A stretch of 64,000 nt of DNA from Jeotgalibacillus aurantiacus. GTDB taxonomy: Bacteria > Bacillota > Bacilli > Bacillales > Jeotgalibacillaceae. The first letter of the stretch is position 1, and each line of letters opens with the position of its first letter. The stretch is taken from NCBI RefSeq assembly GCF_020595125.1, contig NZ_JACNMS010000002.1, forward strand, positions 248,001 through 312,000, in the 5' to 3' direction. Under the pieces are notes generated by a model. That model had not been told where the DNA came from, ran no database searches, and saw only the letters and a program-made list of their open reading frames with translations. The translations under genes and the position numbers were made by a program. Shown here in pieces: positions 26,075 through 34,552 of the stretch.

Positions 26075-27016
26075 ATGAAGGTTTATCACGATTTATTATC
26101 ACATGTTCTGAATAACGGTGTCACGAAAGAAGACCGGACGGGCACCGGTACAATCAGTTCCTTTGGACACCAGATGAGATTCAATCTTCATGAAGGTTTT
26201 CCTTTAATGACGACAAAACGTGTGCCGTTTAAATTGATCGTCAGTGAGCTGATCTGGTTTATCAGGGGAGACACAAACATCCGCTATCTGCTTGAGCATA
26301 ATAATCACATCTGGGATGAATGGGCATTTAAGAAATGGGTAGAATCTGCTGATTATAAGGGTCCGGATATGACGGATTTCGGACTTAGAAGTCAGCAGGA
26401 TCAGGAATTTAACCTGCTTTATGAAAAGGAAATGAACGATTTCAGGGAGCGCATTTTAACTGATGATGAATTCGCCGGAAAGTATGGCTCCCTCGGTTCT
26501 GTTTATGGTGAGCAGTGGCGGAATTGGAAAACAACAAGAGGGGAAACGATTGATCAGCTGAAGGATGTTATTCATTCGATCAGGCATAATCCCGACTCAA
26601 GAAGACACATCGTCAGTGCCTGGAATCCTGAGGACATACCCGTTATGGCGCTGCCGCCGTGTCATACGCTTTTTCAGTTTTATGTTGCTGACGGTAAACT
26701 TTCCTGTCAATTGTATCAGCGCAGTGGTGATTTGTTCCTCGGCATTCCATTTAATATTGCCAGCTATGCACTCCTGACTCACCTGATTGCAAGAGAATGT
26801 GGTCTTGAACCGGGCGAATTTGTTCATACGATCGGAGATGCACATATTTATTCCAACCATATTGATCAGGTGAAGCTGCAGCTGTCCAGAGATTTCAGGG
26901 AGCTTCCGTCCATCAGCATTCAATCTGACAAGTCATTATTTGAACTTGATGTTCAGGATATTGTTCTTGAAAATTATGATCCGCACCCTGCTATTAAAGC
27001 ACCGGTAGCCGTTTAG
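26075..27016 (+). CDS. thyA: Thymidylate synthase, long ThyA type
   Basis: A 313-residue folate-dependent thymidylate synthase (dUMP to dTMP using methylene-THF). The nucleophile is Cys196 in [11 protein letters not shown]. Other signatures are DRTGTGT (about 20), FPLMTTKR (about 42), [21 protein letters not shown] and DAHIYSNH. An insertion of about 50 residues near 85-140 makes it the long form found in Lactobacillus and Staphylococcus, unlike the 264-residue ThyB of B. subtilis. AAAGGAAG precedes ATG 26075. It is followed after ten bases by dfrA, which recycles the dihydrofolate it produces. Confidence 0.97.
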   Translation: MKVYHDLLSHVLNNGVTKEDRTGTGTISSFGHQMRFNLHEGFPLMTTKRVPFKLIVSELIWFIRGDTNIRYLLEHNNHIWDEWAFKKWVESADYKGPDMTDFGLRSQQDQEFNLLYEKEMNDFRERILTDDEFAGKYGSLGSVYGEQWRNWKTTRGETIDQLKDVIHSIRHNPDSRRHIVSAWNPEDIPVMALPPCHTLFQFYVADGKLSCQLYQRSGDLFLGIPFNIASYALLTHLIARECGLEPGEFVHTIGDAHIYSNHIDQVKLQLSRDFRELPSISIQSDKSLFELDVQDIVLENYDPHPAIKAPVAV

Positions 27017-27026
27017 GAGGAAAAGT

Positions 27027-27509
27027 ATGATTTCTATGATTGCTGCACACGGGTTAAATAGAGTGATTGGAAAAGATGGAGAAATGCCATGGCATCTTCC
27101 GGAGGACCTGAAGTATTTTAAAAATACGACAACAGGCAAAACACTATTAATGGGTCGGAAGACGTTTGAAGCTATGAATGGTCCATTAAAAAACCGCAGG
27201 AATGTTGTTTTAACTTCTAATAAGAAATGGTCGCATGAAGGTGCAGAGGTCGTGTACAGCCTTGAAGACGGTCTTGCAAAGCTGAGTGAAGAGGATGAAG
27301 GTTTTGTGATCGGAGGCGGGGAGATTTATAAAGCTGCACTCGAATATGCTGACCGTTTATACATCACGCTGATCCATGAAACATTTGAAGGCGATGCCCA
27401 TTTTCCTGAGTATGACCTAAAAAAATGGAAAGAAGTTTCAAGAGAAAAAGGGTTGAAAAATGAAAAAAACCCTTATGATTATGAATTCATTATTTACGAC
27501 CGAAAATAA
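27027..27509 (+). CDS. dfrA: Dihydrofolate reductase
   Basis: A 160-residue dihydrofolate reductase, NADPH-dependent, regenerating THF after thymidylate synthesis. Conserved features are MIAAHGLNRVIGKDGEMPWHLPEDLKYFK (substrate and Met20-loop region, Asp27-equivalent within PEDLKYFK), GRKTFEAM, and the cofactor motif VIGGGEIYKAAL. Usual chromosomal length and no sign of a transferable trimethoprim-resistance type. AGGAGG precedes ATG 27027. The operon thyA-dfrA matches the B. subtilis thyB-dfrA pair. Confidence 0.97.
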   Translation: MISMIAAHGLNRVIGKDGEMPWHLPEDLKYFKNTTTGKTLLMGRKTFEAMNGPLKNRRNVVLTSNKKWSHEGAEVVYSLEDGLAKLSEEDEGFVIGGGEIYKAALEYADRLYITLIHETFEGDAHFPEYDLKKWKEVSREKGLKNEKNPYDYEFIIYDRK

Positions 27510-27565
27510 GTGATTAAAAATTTGTTTTGGATACACTTTTTATCAGGTTGTTGAATGTCTAACCC

Positions 27566-27677
27566 GTGTCAGGTCATTCTGTCGCTTTCCACGGCCGTGC
27601 GGTGAGCCAGCTGTAAGGAGCACAGCTGGCTCACCTGTCGCTTCACTGTCGTAGGAGTCTGCAGAATGACCTGGCAC
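27566..27677 (-). repeat. Structured dispersed repeat, copy 4 (112 bp, reverse orientation)
   Basis: Outer arms GTGTCAGGTCATTCTG and CAGAATGACCTGGCAC are complementary except for one T/G wobble position. The inner helix is a perfect 14-bp stem, GGTGAGCCAGCTGT with its complement. On the minus strand the core is GACTCCTACGA, CAGGTGAG, CTCACCG and CCGTGGAAAGCG. It fills the gap between convergent dfrA and a membrane-protein gene, so it could act as a terminator for both. Confidence 0.92.
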
Positions 27678-27682
27678 TTAAA

Positions 27683-28273
27683 TTATACATTTTTCCAAAG
27701 AACCAGTACCGGTCCTACTATAGGAATCCATGAAAGTCGTTTTGACTTTGCATCAGGATAATATCTGTTCACTGCAAAAACAGATAACCACCATAACACA
27801 AACCAGTCTACTGTCATGACGGAGACAAGCTGTGATTGCCGGAAAGCCTCAGCGTAAGCAGCGATTGAAAAACCTTGAAATAGCGTCAAAATGTTTCCTG
27901 TAAAAATAATGATCAGGATCAAAAGCCAGATTTTTGATTGAAGGAAGGATACAAGCCATCCTGGTGTTCTTAAGGAACGTACTGCAGGCTTATCTCCAAA
28001 AGCAAAATAGGGTAACAGTGCAAATGCTCCACCGGCAAAAGAAGCCAGTGAGAAAGGCCACGCAGGCCACTTCTGCCGGTCATTTCTCAAAAGGATGGTG
28101 AAGAAAACCATTGGGAAAATACCGAGTGAGTTAAATACAGCCAGCACCAGAGGATCGATCATTGCCCATTCACCTTCAAAAACAAGCTCCAAAACGGGAT
28201 CCGGGTTACTTGAACCAGGTGCTAAAAAGATTGAGTAAGCGAGCAATACAAGCCAGATGATAAAAAATATCAT
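27683..28273 (-). CDS. Multi-pass membrane protein, unknown function
   Basis: A 196-residue integral membrane protein with about five hydrophobic segments: MIFFIIWLVLLAYSIFL at the start, then near LVLAVFNSLGIFPMVFFTILL, FSLASFAGGAFALLPYFAFG, IWLLILIIIFTGNIL and WFVLWWLSVFAV. The C-terminus is short and basic, then hydrophobic (RLSWIPIVGPVLVLWKNV). The frame is open to 28318, but AAAGGTGG and the onset of the first helix support the ATG at 28273. I do not recognise a named family; weakly similar proteins are annotated as hypothetical membrane proteins in bacteria and cyanobacteria. Confidence 0.75.
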   Translation of the reverse strand: MIFFIIWLVLLAYSIFLAPGSSNPDPVLELVFEGEWAMIDPLVLAVFNSLGIFPMVFFTILLRNDRQKWPAWPFSLASFAGGAFALLPYFAFGDKPAVRSLRTPGWLVSFLQSKIWLLILIIIFTGNILTLFQGFSIAAYAEAFRQSQLVSVMTVDWFVLWWLSVFAVNRYYPDAKSKRLSWIPIVGPVLVLWKNV

Positions 28274-28361
28274 ACCATTCCACCTTTCATTCCAGGAATC
28301 TTTACTTGTCACTATCATAATGGAATGACAGAACGTAAAGCGAATGTGAAGTGTGCAAAAT

Positions 28362-28396
28362 AAAAAAACCGTGTACTCACTAAGGTGAATAAACGG
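28362..28396 (-). terminator. Terminator after the hemolysin-III-like gene
   Basis: CCGTGTACTCAC and GTGAATAAACGG form an imperfect stem; on the minus strand seven T residues follow. Confidence 0.7.
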
Positions 28397-28470
28397 CTTT
28401 GGATTTCAAATGAAATATCTCATAAAGTTATTCTCTTTTGCGGCCTAAATGAGTGACCGCTTCATAATTA

Positions 28471-29106
28471 TTAAGCATAAAAGTAAACGCAAAAGTACAT
28501 AAACGCACTGCCTGCGATTACAAATAAATGCCAGATCGCGTGGTTATAAGGAAGCTTTCTCCAGACATAAAAGATAGCACCTACTGAATAAAAAATTCCC
28601 CCGGTAAGTAGCAGAGCAAAACCTGAGGCTGTTAATTCCTTATATAAAGGTACAACCGCAATAATGATCAGCCAGCCCATTAGAACATAAAACAATGTTG
28701 CTATAATTTGATAACGGTCAACAAAAAAACATTTAAACACGATGCCTGCAACAGCAAGTCCCCAGACAAGACCGAAAATGGTCCAGCCTAGCGGGTCGCG
28801 GATCGTGACGAGAACGAATGGCGTATAAGTTCCGGCGATCAAAAGGTAAATCGCTGAGTGGTCCATAATCGCAAAAAGCTTTTTTAATTGCATCTTTCTT
28901 ACACTGTGAAGCAGGGTTGAACATAGGTAGAGAATCATCATTGTTGTACCGAAAATAGTAAAACTGACAACATGCCAGGCTGTTCCGCGTTCAACTGCAG
29001 CCAGGATCAGCATGACGAGTGCGGGAATACTCAGTAAAAAACCAATGCCGTGCGTAAGTGCATTCCAAAATTCCTCGCGGGTATCTTTATAATCAAATGT
29101 ATCCAT
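28471..29106 (-). CDS. yplQ: Hemolysin III / PAQR family membrane protein (YplQ)
   Basis: A 211-residue seven-helix membrane protein of the Hly-III/PAQR family. The conserved polar motifs of the metal site are seen: ALTHGIGF (about 17), STLLHS (about 63-68), DHSAIYLLIAGTYTPF (about 82) and HAIWHLFV (about 189-196). Despite the name, most members are not proven haemolysins; B. subtilis YplQ is the named homologue. The reverse-strand ribosome-binding site TTTGAGGTGAATG lies at the start. The 237-base divergent spacer to degV contains both promoters, with TAGTATAAT about 45 bases before degV. Confidence 0.88.
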   Translation of the reverse strand: MDTFDYKDTREEFWNALTHGIGFLLSIPALVMLILAAVERGTAWHVVSFTIFGTTMMILYLCSTLLHSVRKMQLKKLFAIMDHSAIYLLIAGTYTPFVLVTIRDPLGWTIFGLVWGLAVAGIVFKCFFVDRYQIIATLFYVLMGWLIIIAVVPLYKELTASGFALLLTGGIFYSVGAIFYVWRKLPYNHAIWHLFVIAGSAFMYFCVYFYA

Positions 29107-29343
29107 TCATTCACCTCAAAATCCTTCATTTAATGTACATTTTACTGGTAAATATTATATTGAGCAAACATTAATTTTAAGAAAAGTCAGATTCAATAAC
29201 TGATATCGCTTTCATACCAAGGTATCAAGCCTTTATATGACACTTGTCATTAATTTTAATTTCCCCGGGTTTTCAATGGGCATCGCCTACTATCATTAGT
29301 ATAATGAGAGCAAGATAAATAAGGATGATAAGGGGTTTTCTAA

Positions 29344-30165
29344 ATGATTAAGATCGTAACTGATTCAACGGCAGATTTATCTGTACAGGAAATTGAGCAG
29401 TATGGAATCACGGTTGTACCATTAACGCTGACAATTGACGGCGAATCATACCTTGACCGTATTGACCTTTCTCCTTCGGAATTTATGAAGAAGATGGCAG
29501 CAGCAAAAGATCTTCCAAAAAGTTCTCAACCTTCTGCAGGAGCCTTTAAGGAAGTATATGATGAATTGAGCGCAGATGGTTCCGACATTATTTCCATTCA
29601 TATGACAGGGAAAATGAGTGGGACTGTCCGGTCAGCTGAAAGTGCATCCGAGCTGACTGATGCTGATGTAACCGTAATTGATTCAGGTTTTATTTCAAGA
29701 GCACTTGCTTATCAGGTTATTGAAGCAGCTAAAATGGCTCAAAATGGGGTTGGAAAAGATGAAATCCTGAAACGTGTCCAGCATGTAAAGGATCATTCTC
29801 ACCTGTTTGTCGTAGTGGATACACTTGAAAATCTCGTAAAGGGCGGGAGAATCGGTAAGGGCCGTGCCATGATTGGTTCCCTGCTAAATATTAAACCGAT
29901 TGCTTCTTTAGCAGGAGGAGAATATACACCTGTATCTAAAGCAAGAAGCCATAATCAGGTTGTGAAGTATTTATCGGGTCAATTTGAAAATGATACAACG
30001 GATAAATCAATCAAAGCAGTAGACATCGTTCACGCAGATGGACTGAAGCTTGCCAAAATGCTTGATGAGAAGCTTCCGGCAACCGTGCGGATCGACGAAA
30101 CCACTCCTGTTATCTCCACTCACACAGGTGCGGGTGCAATCGGTTTTATGTACTACGCTGAATAA
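29344..30165 (+). CDS. DegV-family fatty-acid-binding protein
   Basis: A 273-residue DegV/FakB-type protein with the diagnostic MIKIVTDSTADL start, the motif KSSQPSAGAF (about 60-69) and GAGAIGFMYYAE at the C-terminus. Family members hold one fatty acid in a cleft between two alpha/beta lobes and present it to the FakA kinase for phospholipid synthesis; conserved Thr and Ser in TSTA/SSQPS type motifs contact the carboxylate. FakA is not in this window. AAGGGG precedes ATG 29344. Monocistronic, with a strong terminator. Confidence 0.9.
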   Translation: MIKIVTDSTADLSVQEIEQYGITVVPLTLTIDGESYLDRIDLSPSEFMKKMAAAKDLPKSSQPSAGAFKEVYDELSADGSDIISIHMTGKMSGTVRSAESASELTDADVTVIDSGFISRALAYQVIEAAKMAQNGVGKDEILKRVQHVKDHSHLFVVVDTLENLVKGGRIGKGRAMIGSLLNIKPIASLAGGEYTPVSKARSHNQVVKYLSGQFENDTTDKSIKAVDIVHADGLKLAKMLDEKLPATVRIDETTPVISTHTGAGAIGFMYYAE

Positions 30166-30173
30166 TGATAAAG

Positions 30174-30220
30174 CACCGGCCCGTTATTCTCATTTTGAGA
30201 ACGGTCAGCCGGTGTTTTTT
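30174..30220 (+). terminator. Terminator after the degV-family gene
   Basis: CACCGGC ... GCCGGTG outer stem with an inner GTT(A)TTCTCA/TGAGAAC helix, followed by six T residues. Confidence 0.9.
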
Positions 30221-30312
30221 GATATGAGTTGAAATATTCGCTGAGCCTGATAATGTTTTATTATGTAATTGCGGTGATATACTAACAATAGCAGTTGAAA
30301 GAAGGTGGAAAT

Positions 30313-31128
30313 ATGAAGCGTTTATCAGCCGTTTCAGGAATATGTGTTGTGATGCTTTTAGCTGCATGTTCCCACCCGGAAAGTATTCAGACAGACCGGG
30401 AAACCGTTGTTTTTGAAAAGCAGTTCCCGGACGAAAATTTTTACCCGGATCCGTTATCGCTCGTATCATTGGGTGATTCCCTCACTCAGGGAGTCGGAGA
30501 CAGTTCAGGTGCAGGAGGATATGTTCCATTATTGGAACAAAAACTTCAGGAGCGAAGTGAAATAGGCGAGGTATCAATAGACAATTTCGGAAAAAGAGGT
30601 AACCGCTCTGATCAGCTCTTAAAGAGGGTAAAGGGGGAACAGGAGATACGCTCATCGATTTCTGAATCAGATATCGCGGTAATTACAATTGGCGGAAACG
30701 ATGTAATGAAAGTGATCCGCTCGACCTTTCCTTCCATGACGTATGAGGATTTTGAAGGAGCAAGATTAATATATGAAGAAAATTTAACACAGCTGTTCAG
30801 TGAAATAAGGGAACTGAATCCGGATATCTCAATCGTTTTAATGGGCATTTATAATCCTTTTTATATTTTTTCTGCCGATATTGAAGAAATGAGGCTGATT
30901 GTGGAAGCGTGGAATCAGTCAGCTGAAACGATTGCGTCTGACTGGGAAAACACATCCTATGTCGAGGTCGCTGATTTATTCAGGCAGAATGATAATAATC
31001 TTTTACATTCAGATTATTTCCATCCGAACGATCAGGGATATTCACTGATCGCTGAGCGAATAGAAGCAGGAGTACTGAATGTGTATGAGAACGGCGCGGA
31101 CGAAGGAGTTGAGACGAGTGAAGAATAA
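30313..31128 (+). CDS. ypmR: SGNH/GDSL-family lipoprotein hydrolase (YpmR)
   Basis: A 271-residue lipoprotein with a signal peptide and lipobox LLAAC (Cys19). The SGNH hydrolase blocks are SLGDSLTQG (nucleophile Ser56), GGND (about residue 127) and the catalytic pair DYFHPND (about 234-240). It acts outside the membrane, most likely on acyl or acetyl esters of lipids or cell-wall components. AAGGTGG fixes ATG 30313 over an open GTG-like extension at 30295. The end overlaps ypmS by 11 bases; the ypmR-ypmS pair is conserved in B. subtilis. Confidence 0.9.
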   Translation: MKRLSAVSGICVVMLLAACSHPESIQTDRETVVFEKQFPDENFYPDPLSLVSLGDSLTQGVGDSSGAGGYVPLLEQKLQERSEIGEVSIDNFGKRGNRSDQLLKRVKGEQEIRSSISESDIAVITIGGNDVMKVIRSTFPSMTYEDFEGARLIYEENLTQLFSEIRELNPDISIVLMGIYNPFYIFSADIEEMRLIVEAWNQSAETIASDWENTSYVEVADLFRQNDNNLLHSDYFHPNDQGYSLIAERIEAGVLNVYENGADEGVETSEE

Positions 31129-31693
31129 ATGGAAATGGTTATTTATCGGGTTGCTGATGCTTTGTATCCTGACAGTGGGCTCCATTTTGTTTCTCCTGTA
31201 CAGACCGGTAGCCGACGAACCTGTGCTGGCAAATGAAACGGTACCTCCGGAATCACAGGCTGAATTTCAGGTGACAACCACCAAGGAGGACCTGACGATT
31301 GTTGCAAACCGGTTTATTGAAGAAGAACTTGGCGGCGCGATTGATTATTCAGTCGTTTTTGAAGATAACGTTACGTTAAATGGGGCCATACCCATCTTTA
31401 ATACGAATATTGATTTCCGTATGACCTTTGAAGCAAATGCACTGGAAAATGGAAATCTTCTTTTAACGCAGGAAAGCCTGTCATTAGGTGCAATTGATCT
31501 GCCGGTAGCGAATGTGCTGAAATTCATTCAGGATTCCTATGAGTTTCCTGAGTGGGTCGTGATGCAGCCGAATGAACAACAGATCATCGTGCAGGTGACA
31601 GAAATCGATGTAGCGCAGGGGCTGAATGTTAAAACAAACCGTTTTGACCTTGAAGAGAACGATATTTCTTTCTCCATTTATGTACCCAGATAA
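31118..31693 (+). CDS. ypmS: YpmS-like membrane-anchored protein
   Basis: A 191-residue protein with a basic N-terminus (MKNKWKW), one membrane helix (about residues 6-28, FIGLLMLCILTVGSILFLLY) and an extracellular domain of about 160 residues. This has the repeating hydrophobic pattern of a lipid-binding-like YpmS/DUF2140 domain. AAGGAG (31103-31108) is nine bases before GTG 31118; the frame extends to 31079 but lacks a better site. Translation is probably coupled to ypmR. The role is unknown; the pair suggests joint work at the outer face of the membrane. Confidence 0.82.
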   Translation: MKNKWKWLFIGLLMLCILTVGSILFLLYRPVADEPVLANETVPPESQAEFQVTTTKEDLTIVANRFIEEELGGAIDYSVVFEDNVTLNGAIPIFNTNIDFRMTFEANALENGNLLLTQESLSLGAIDLPVANVLKFIQDSYEFPEWVVMQPNEQQIIVQVTEIDVAQGLNVKTNRFDLEENDISFSIYVPR

Positions 31694-31710
31694 TGAAGGA
31701 GTGATGAACA

Positions 31711-32241
31711 ATGTCACGAGTTGAAAAAGCAACATTTGCAGGAGGATGCTTCTGGTGTATGGTAAAGCCTTTTGATGAGCAGCCCGGTATTCTGAGTATC
31801 GTCTCAGGTTATACAGGCGGACATACAGAAAACCCGACCTACAAGGAAGTATGCAGTGAGACTACCGGTCACAGGGAAGCGGTGCAAATTGAATTTGATC
31901 CAGATATTTATCCCTATGAAAAACTTGTTGAGCTGTTTTGGACTCAAATTGATCCAACAGACGCGGGCGGACAGTTTTTTGACCGTGGAGAATCGTATAA
32001 AACAGCCATTTATTATCACAATGAAGAACAGAAAAAAACGGCACTGGAATCAAGGAAAAAGCTTGAGGAGAGCAATAAGTTTAGAGCGCCGATTGTAACG
32101 GATATTTTTCAGGCATCGACATTTTATCCTGCTGAACAGGAACATCAGGATTATTATAAGAAACATCCGGTCCGTTACAATGCTTACTTCAGAGGGTCTG
32201 GAAGAAAAAGATGGATTGAGCAGTATTCCAACAAGGAGTGA
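31711..32241 (+). CDS. msrA: Peptide methionine-(S)-sulfoxide reductase MsrA
   Basis: A 176-residue MsrA, reducing the S epimer of methionine sulfoxide. The active-site motif GGCFWC is at residues 11-16 with catalytic Cys13, followed by [19 protein letters not shown] and [10 protein letters not shown], both typical. GGAGTG precedes ATG 31711. The stop overlaps the ribosome-binding region of msrB, so both reductases, covering both sulfoxide epimers, should be made together. Position after ypmS matches B. subtilis gene order. Confidence 0.96.
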   Translation: MSRVEKATFAGGCFWCMVKPFDEQPGILSIVSGYTGGHTENPTYKEVCSETTGHREAVQIEFDPDIYPYEKLVELFWTQIDPTDAGGQFFDRGESYKTAIYYHNEEQKKTALESRKKLEESNKFRAPIVTDIFQASTFYPAEQEHQDYYKKHPVRYNAYFRGSGRKRWIEQYSNKE

Positions 32242-32246
32242 ATGAT

Positions 32247-32672
32247 ATGGAACGTTTTGATAAAACGAAGCTGACACCAATGCAGCGTGAAGTGACGCAG
32301 AATAATGGAACTGAACCACCATTTCGAAATGAATACTGGGATGAATTCTCGGACGGAATATACGTTGATATCGTTTCAGGGAAACCGCTATTCAGTTCCA
32401 CTGATAAGTATGATGCAGGATGCGGTTGGCCAAGCTTTACAAAGCCGATTGATGAAGAAGAAATCATTGAAAAGACGGACCGCAGTCATTTTATGGTCCG
32501 TACAGAAGTCAGGTCACAGGAGGCAGATTCACACCTCGGCCACGTTTTCAATGATGGCCCTGGACCGACCGGATTAAGATACTGTATTAATTCGGCAGCA
32601 ATGAGATTCATTCCATATGAGAAACTTGATGAAGAGGGATACGCGAGATATAAAGTATTATTTGATAGATAA
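32247..32672 (+). CDS. msrB: Peptide methionine-(R)-sulfoxide reductase MsrB
   Basis: A 141-residue MsrB for the R epimer. The catalytic cysteine is Cys113 in [13 protein letters not shown]. The conserved CGWPSF (about 63) and DSHLGHVF motifs are present. The two CxxC zinc-binding pairs of some MsrBs are absent, as in the B. subtilis form. The frame is open from GTG 32238, but AAGGAG at 32233-32237 is best spaced for ATG 32247. Partner of the adjacent msrA. Confidence 0.95.
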   Translation: MERFDKTKLTPMQREVTQNNGTEPPFRNEYWDEFSDGIYVDIVSGKPLFSSTDKYDAGCGWPSFTKPIDEEEIIEKTDRSHFMVRTEVRSQEADSHLGHVFNDGPGPTGLRYCINSAAMRFIPYEKLDEEGYARYKVLFDR

Positions 32673-32766
32673 TCCTTGTGAATGAATGAACAATTTGATA
32701 AACTTCGATTTGCTGATGTTTATTCAGGATAAGATTAGTCTATACAGTAATCAGGAGCGTGATATC

Positions 32767-33267
32767 ATGTTGAAAAAATTATTTGGAAAAAAAGAAGAAG
32801 CACCAAAGAATATTACAGTACATTCACCACTTACAGGGAAGCTTTTGACACTTGACGAAGTACCGGATCCTGTGTTCTCCCAAAAGATGATGGGAGACGG
32901 AATCGCAGTTGAACCTTCTGATGGAAAAGTTGTATCTCCGATTGATGGTGAAGTCGTTCAGGTTTTCCCAACAAAACACGCGATCGGATTAAAAGCAAAA
33001 AATGGGGCTGAAATACTTGTTCACATCGGTCTGGAAACGGTATCGATGAATGGTGAAGGTTTTGAAGCTCACGTATCAGAAGGATCAAAAGTCAGTGTGG
33101 GAGATCCTCTTGTAACATTCGATCTCGCGCTGGTAAAAGAAAAAGCGAAAAGCATTATTACACCGGTAATCGTAACGAACGGTGACGATTTGGAAAGCAT
33201 TGAGAAAAAAGCGGCTGATCAGGTAACAGCAGGTACAGATGCAGTGATGGAAATCACAGCAAAATAA
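32767..33267 (+). CDS. ypqE: PTS glucose-type EIIA protein (YpqE)
   Basis: A 166-residue stand-alone EIIA of the glucose (Crr) family. The phosphorylated His86 lies in EILVHIGLETV and the assisting His71 in PTKHAIG. Other family features are VHSPLTGKL, DPVFSQKMMGDGIA and SPIDGEVVQVFPT. It takes phosphate from HPr-His-P and passes it to EIIB domains of sugar transporters, and may affect regulators. The open frame begins at 32686, but AGGAG at 32753-32757 places the start at ATG 32767. No EIIBC gene is adjacent, as with YpqE in B. subtilis. Confidence 0.92.
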   Translation: MLKKLFGKKEEAPKNITVHSPLTGKLLTLDEVPDPVFSQKMMGDGIAVEPSDGKVVSPIDGEVVQVFPTKHAIGLKAKNGAEILVHIGLETVSMNGEGFEAHVSEGSKVSVGDPLVTFDLALVKEKAKSIITPVIVTNGDDLESIEKKAADQVTAGTDAVMEITAK

Positions 33268-33278
33268 TCAGATCACAG

Positions 33279-33318
33279 AGCTGTTTCAGGAGAGATTTTT
33301 CCTGAAACAGCTTTTTTT
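33279..33318 (+). terminator. Terminator after ypqE
   Basis: AGCTGTTTCAGG and CCTGAAACAGCT form a perfect 12-bp stem, followed by seven T residues. Confidence 0.95.
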
Positions 33319-33345
33319 ACCATCCGAAAAAGGGGGAGATCATTA

Positions 33346-33570
33346 ATGAGTAAGTCCTTTTACCACTTTGTCATGAAATACAGGGAACCAAAGCCAAGGA
33401 ACAATAAAGAGCTGCTGGCAAACAGAATATACGATGATCTGGATTTTCCGAAAAATCTTAAAAGCTATAACGATGTGAGTCAATATATAGAAACGACGGA
33501 CCTTTATTCATCACTTGCATCCACCTTTGATGAAGTTTGGGAAGAGTATACAACCAACAATAAGAATTAG
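33346..33570 (+). CDS. yozE: YozE-family (UPF0346) small protein
   Basis: A 74-residue helical protein starting MSKSFYHFVMKYREP with the family hallmarks of SFYHF/WLM..R, a ANRIYDDLDFPK segment and acidic C-terminal residues (FDEVWEEYTTNN). The YozE fold is a four-helix bundle reminiscent of SAM-like nucleic-acid-binding domains; no function is known. AAGGGGGAG lies before ATG 33346. It is isolated between terminated genes. Confidence 0.88.
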   Translation: MSKSFYHFVMKYREPKPRNNKELLANRIYDDLDFPKNLKSYNDVSQYIETTDLYSSLASTFDEVWEEYTTNNKN

Positions 33571-33676
33571 TAGTATTAAACTTAGTAGCAACTCCGAATG
33601 AGTTTATAATTAAAGTTGAAATATGAAATAAAAAAAGCTACAATAATAAGGCTTAAACGATAAAGGAGGAATTACT

Positions 33677-34381
33677 TTGAGTATACATATTGGTGCTAAA
33701 AAAGGAGATATCGCTGAAACGGTTCTGCTTCCAGGAGATCCGTTGCGTGCAAAGTATATTGCTGAAACTTTTCTAGAGGATGTAACATGCTACAATGAAG
33801 TTCGTAACATGTTTGGATACACTGGAACATATAAAGGAAAGAAAATTTCCGTTCAGGGAACAGGAATGGGTGTACCATCTATTTCTATTTATGCGACTGA
33901 GCTTATGCAGGAATATGGAGTTAAAAACCTTATTCGTGTAGGAACATGCGGAGCAATCCAGAAGGACGTAAAAGTACGTGACGTTATTCTTGCCATGACG
34001 GCTTCCACAGATAACAACATGAATCAGCGTACATTCAAAGGGGTGGATTTTGCTCCAACAGCAAACTTTAACCTCCTTAAGAATGCCTATGAGGCTGGTG
34101 TTGAAAAAGGCTTGAAGCTTCAGGTTGGTAACGTGTTTACTGCCGACATTTTTTATGATGATAATGCAGAGCATGAGCTATGGGCTCAACACGGAATTTT
34201 AGCTGTTGAAATGGAAACGTCAGCACTTTATACACTGGCAGCTAAGTACGGCCGAAACGCCCTTTCTGTTCTTACTGTAAGTGATCACATTCTTACTGGG
34301 GAAGCTACTTCATCAGAAGAACGTCAGGTTACATTCAATGACATGATCGTTGTTGCGCTTGATGCAGCAATTGCAGAGTAA
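33677..34381 (+). CDS. deoD: Purine nucleoside phosphorylase, DeoD type
   Basis: A 234-residue trimeric-fold/hexameric purine nucleoside phosphorylase, cleaving (deoxy)adenosine, guanosine and inosine with phosphate. Motifs: [13 protein letters not shown] (phosphate-binding, about 17-29), [32 protein letters not shown] and the general-acid Asp in VSDHILTGE. It uses a TTG start at 33677 seven bases after AAAGGAGG. In B. subtilis deoD lies near yozE and ctpA, as here. It complements the NCS2 purine permease at 56.8 kb in salvage. Confidence 0.96.
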   Translation: MSIHIGAKKGDIAETVLLPGDPLRAKYIAETFLEDVTCYNEVRNMFGYTGTYKGKKISVQGTGMGVPSISIYATELMQEYGVKNLIRVGTCGAIQKDVKVRDVILAMTASTDNNMNQRTFKGVDFAPTANFNLLKNAYEAGVEKGLKLQVGNVFTADIFYDDNAEHELWAQHGILAVEMETSALYTLAAKYGRNALSVLTVSDHILTGEATSSEERQVTFNDMIVVALDAAIAE

Positions 34382-34389
34382 TTAACTGG

Positions 34390-34421
34390 AAGGACTGGCT
34401 TACTTTAAAGTCAGTCCTTTT
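34390..34421 (+). terminator. Terminator after deoD
   Basis: AAGGACTGGCT pairs with AGTCAGTCCTT (one bulge), followed by TTTT. Confidence 0.8.
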
Positions 34422-34552
34422 ATAATGGAGTCATGAAAGTGACAAAGATTAAAGTGTGCTAAAAGAGTCATACGATCTCTCTGTTTTGTCTTTCATCCTG
34501 AGGTTAAAGCTGTTAAGATGTAATAGATTATCTTCATTTAGGAGACAGGATA

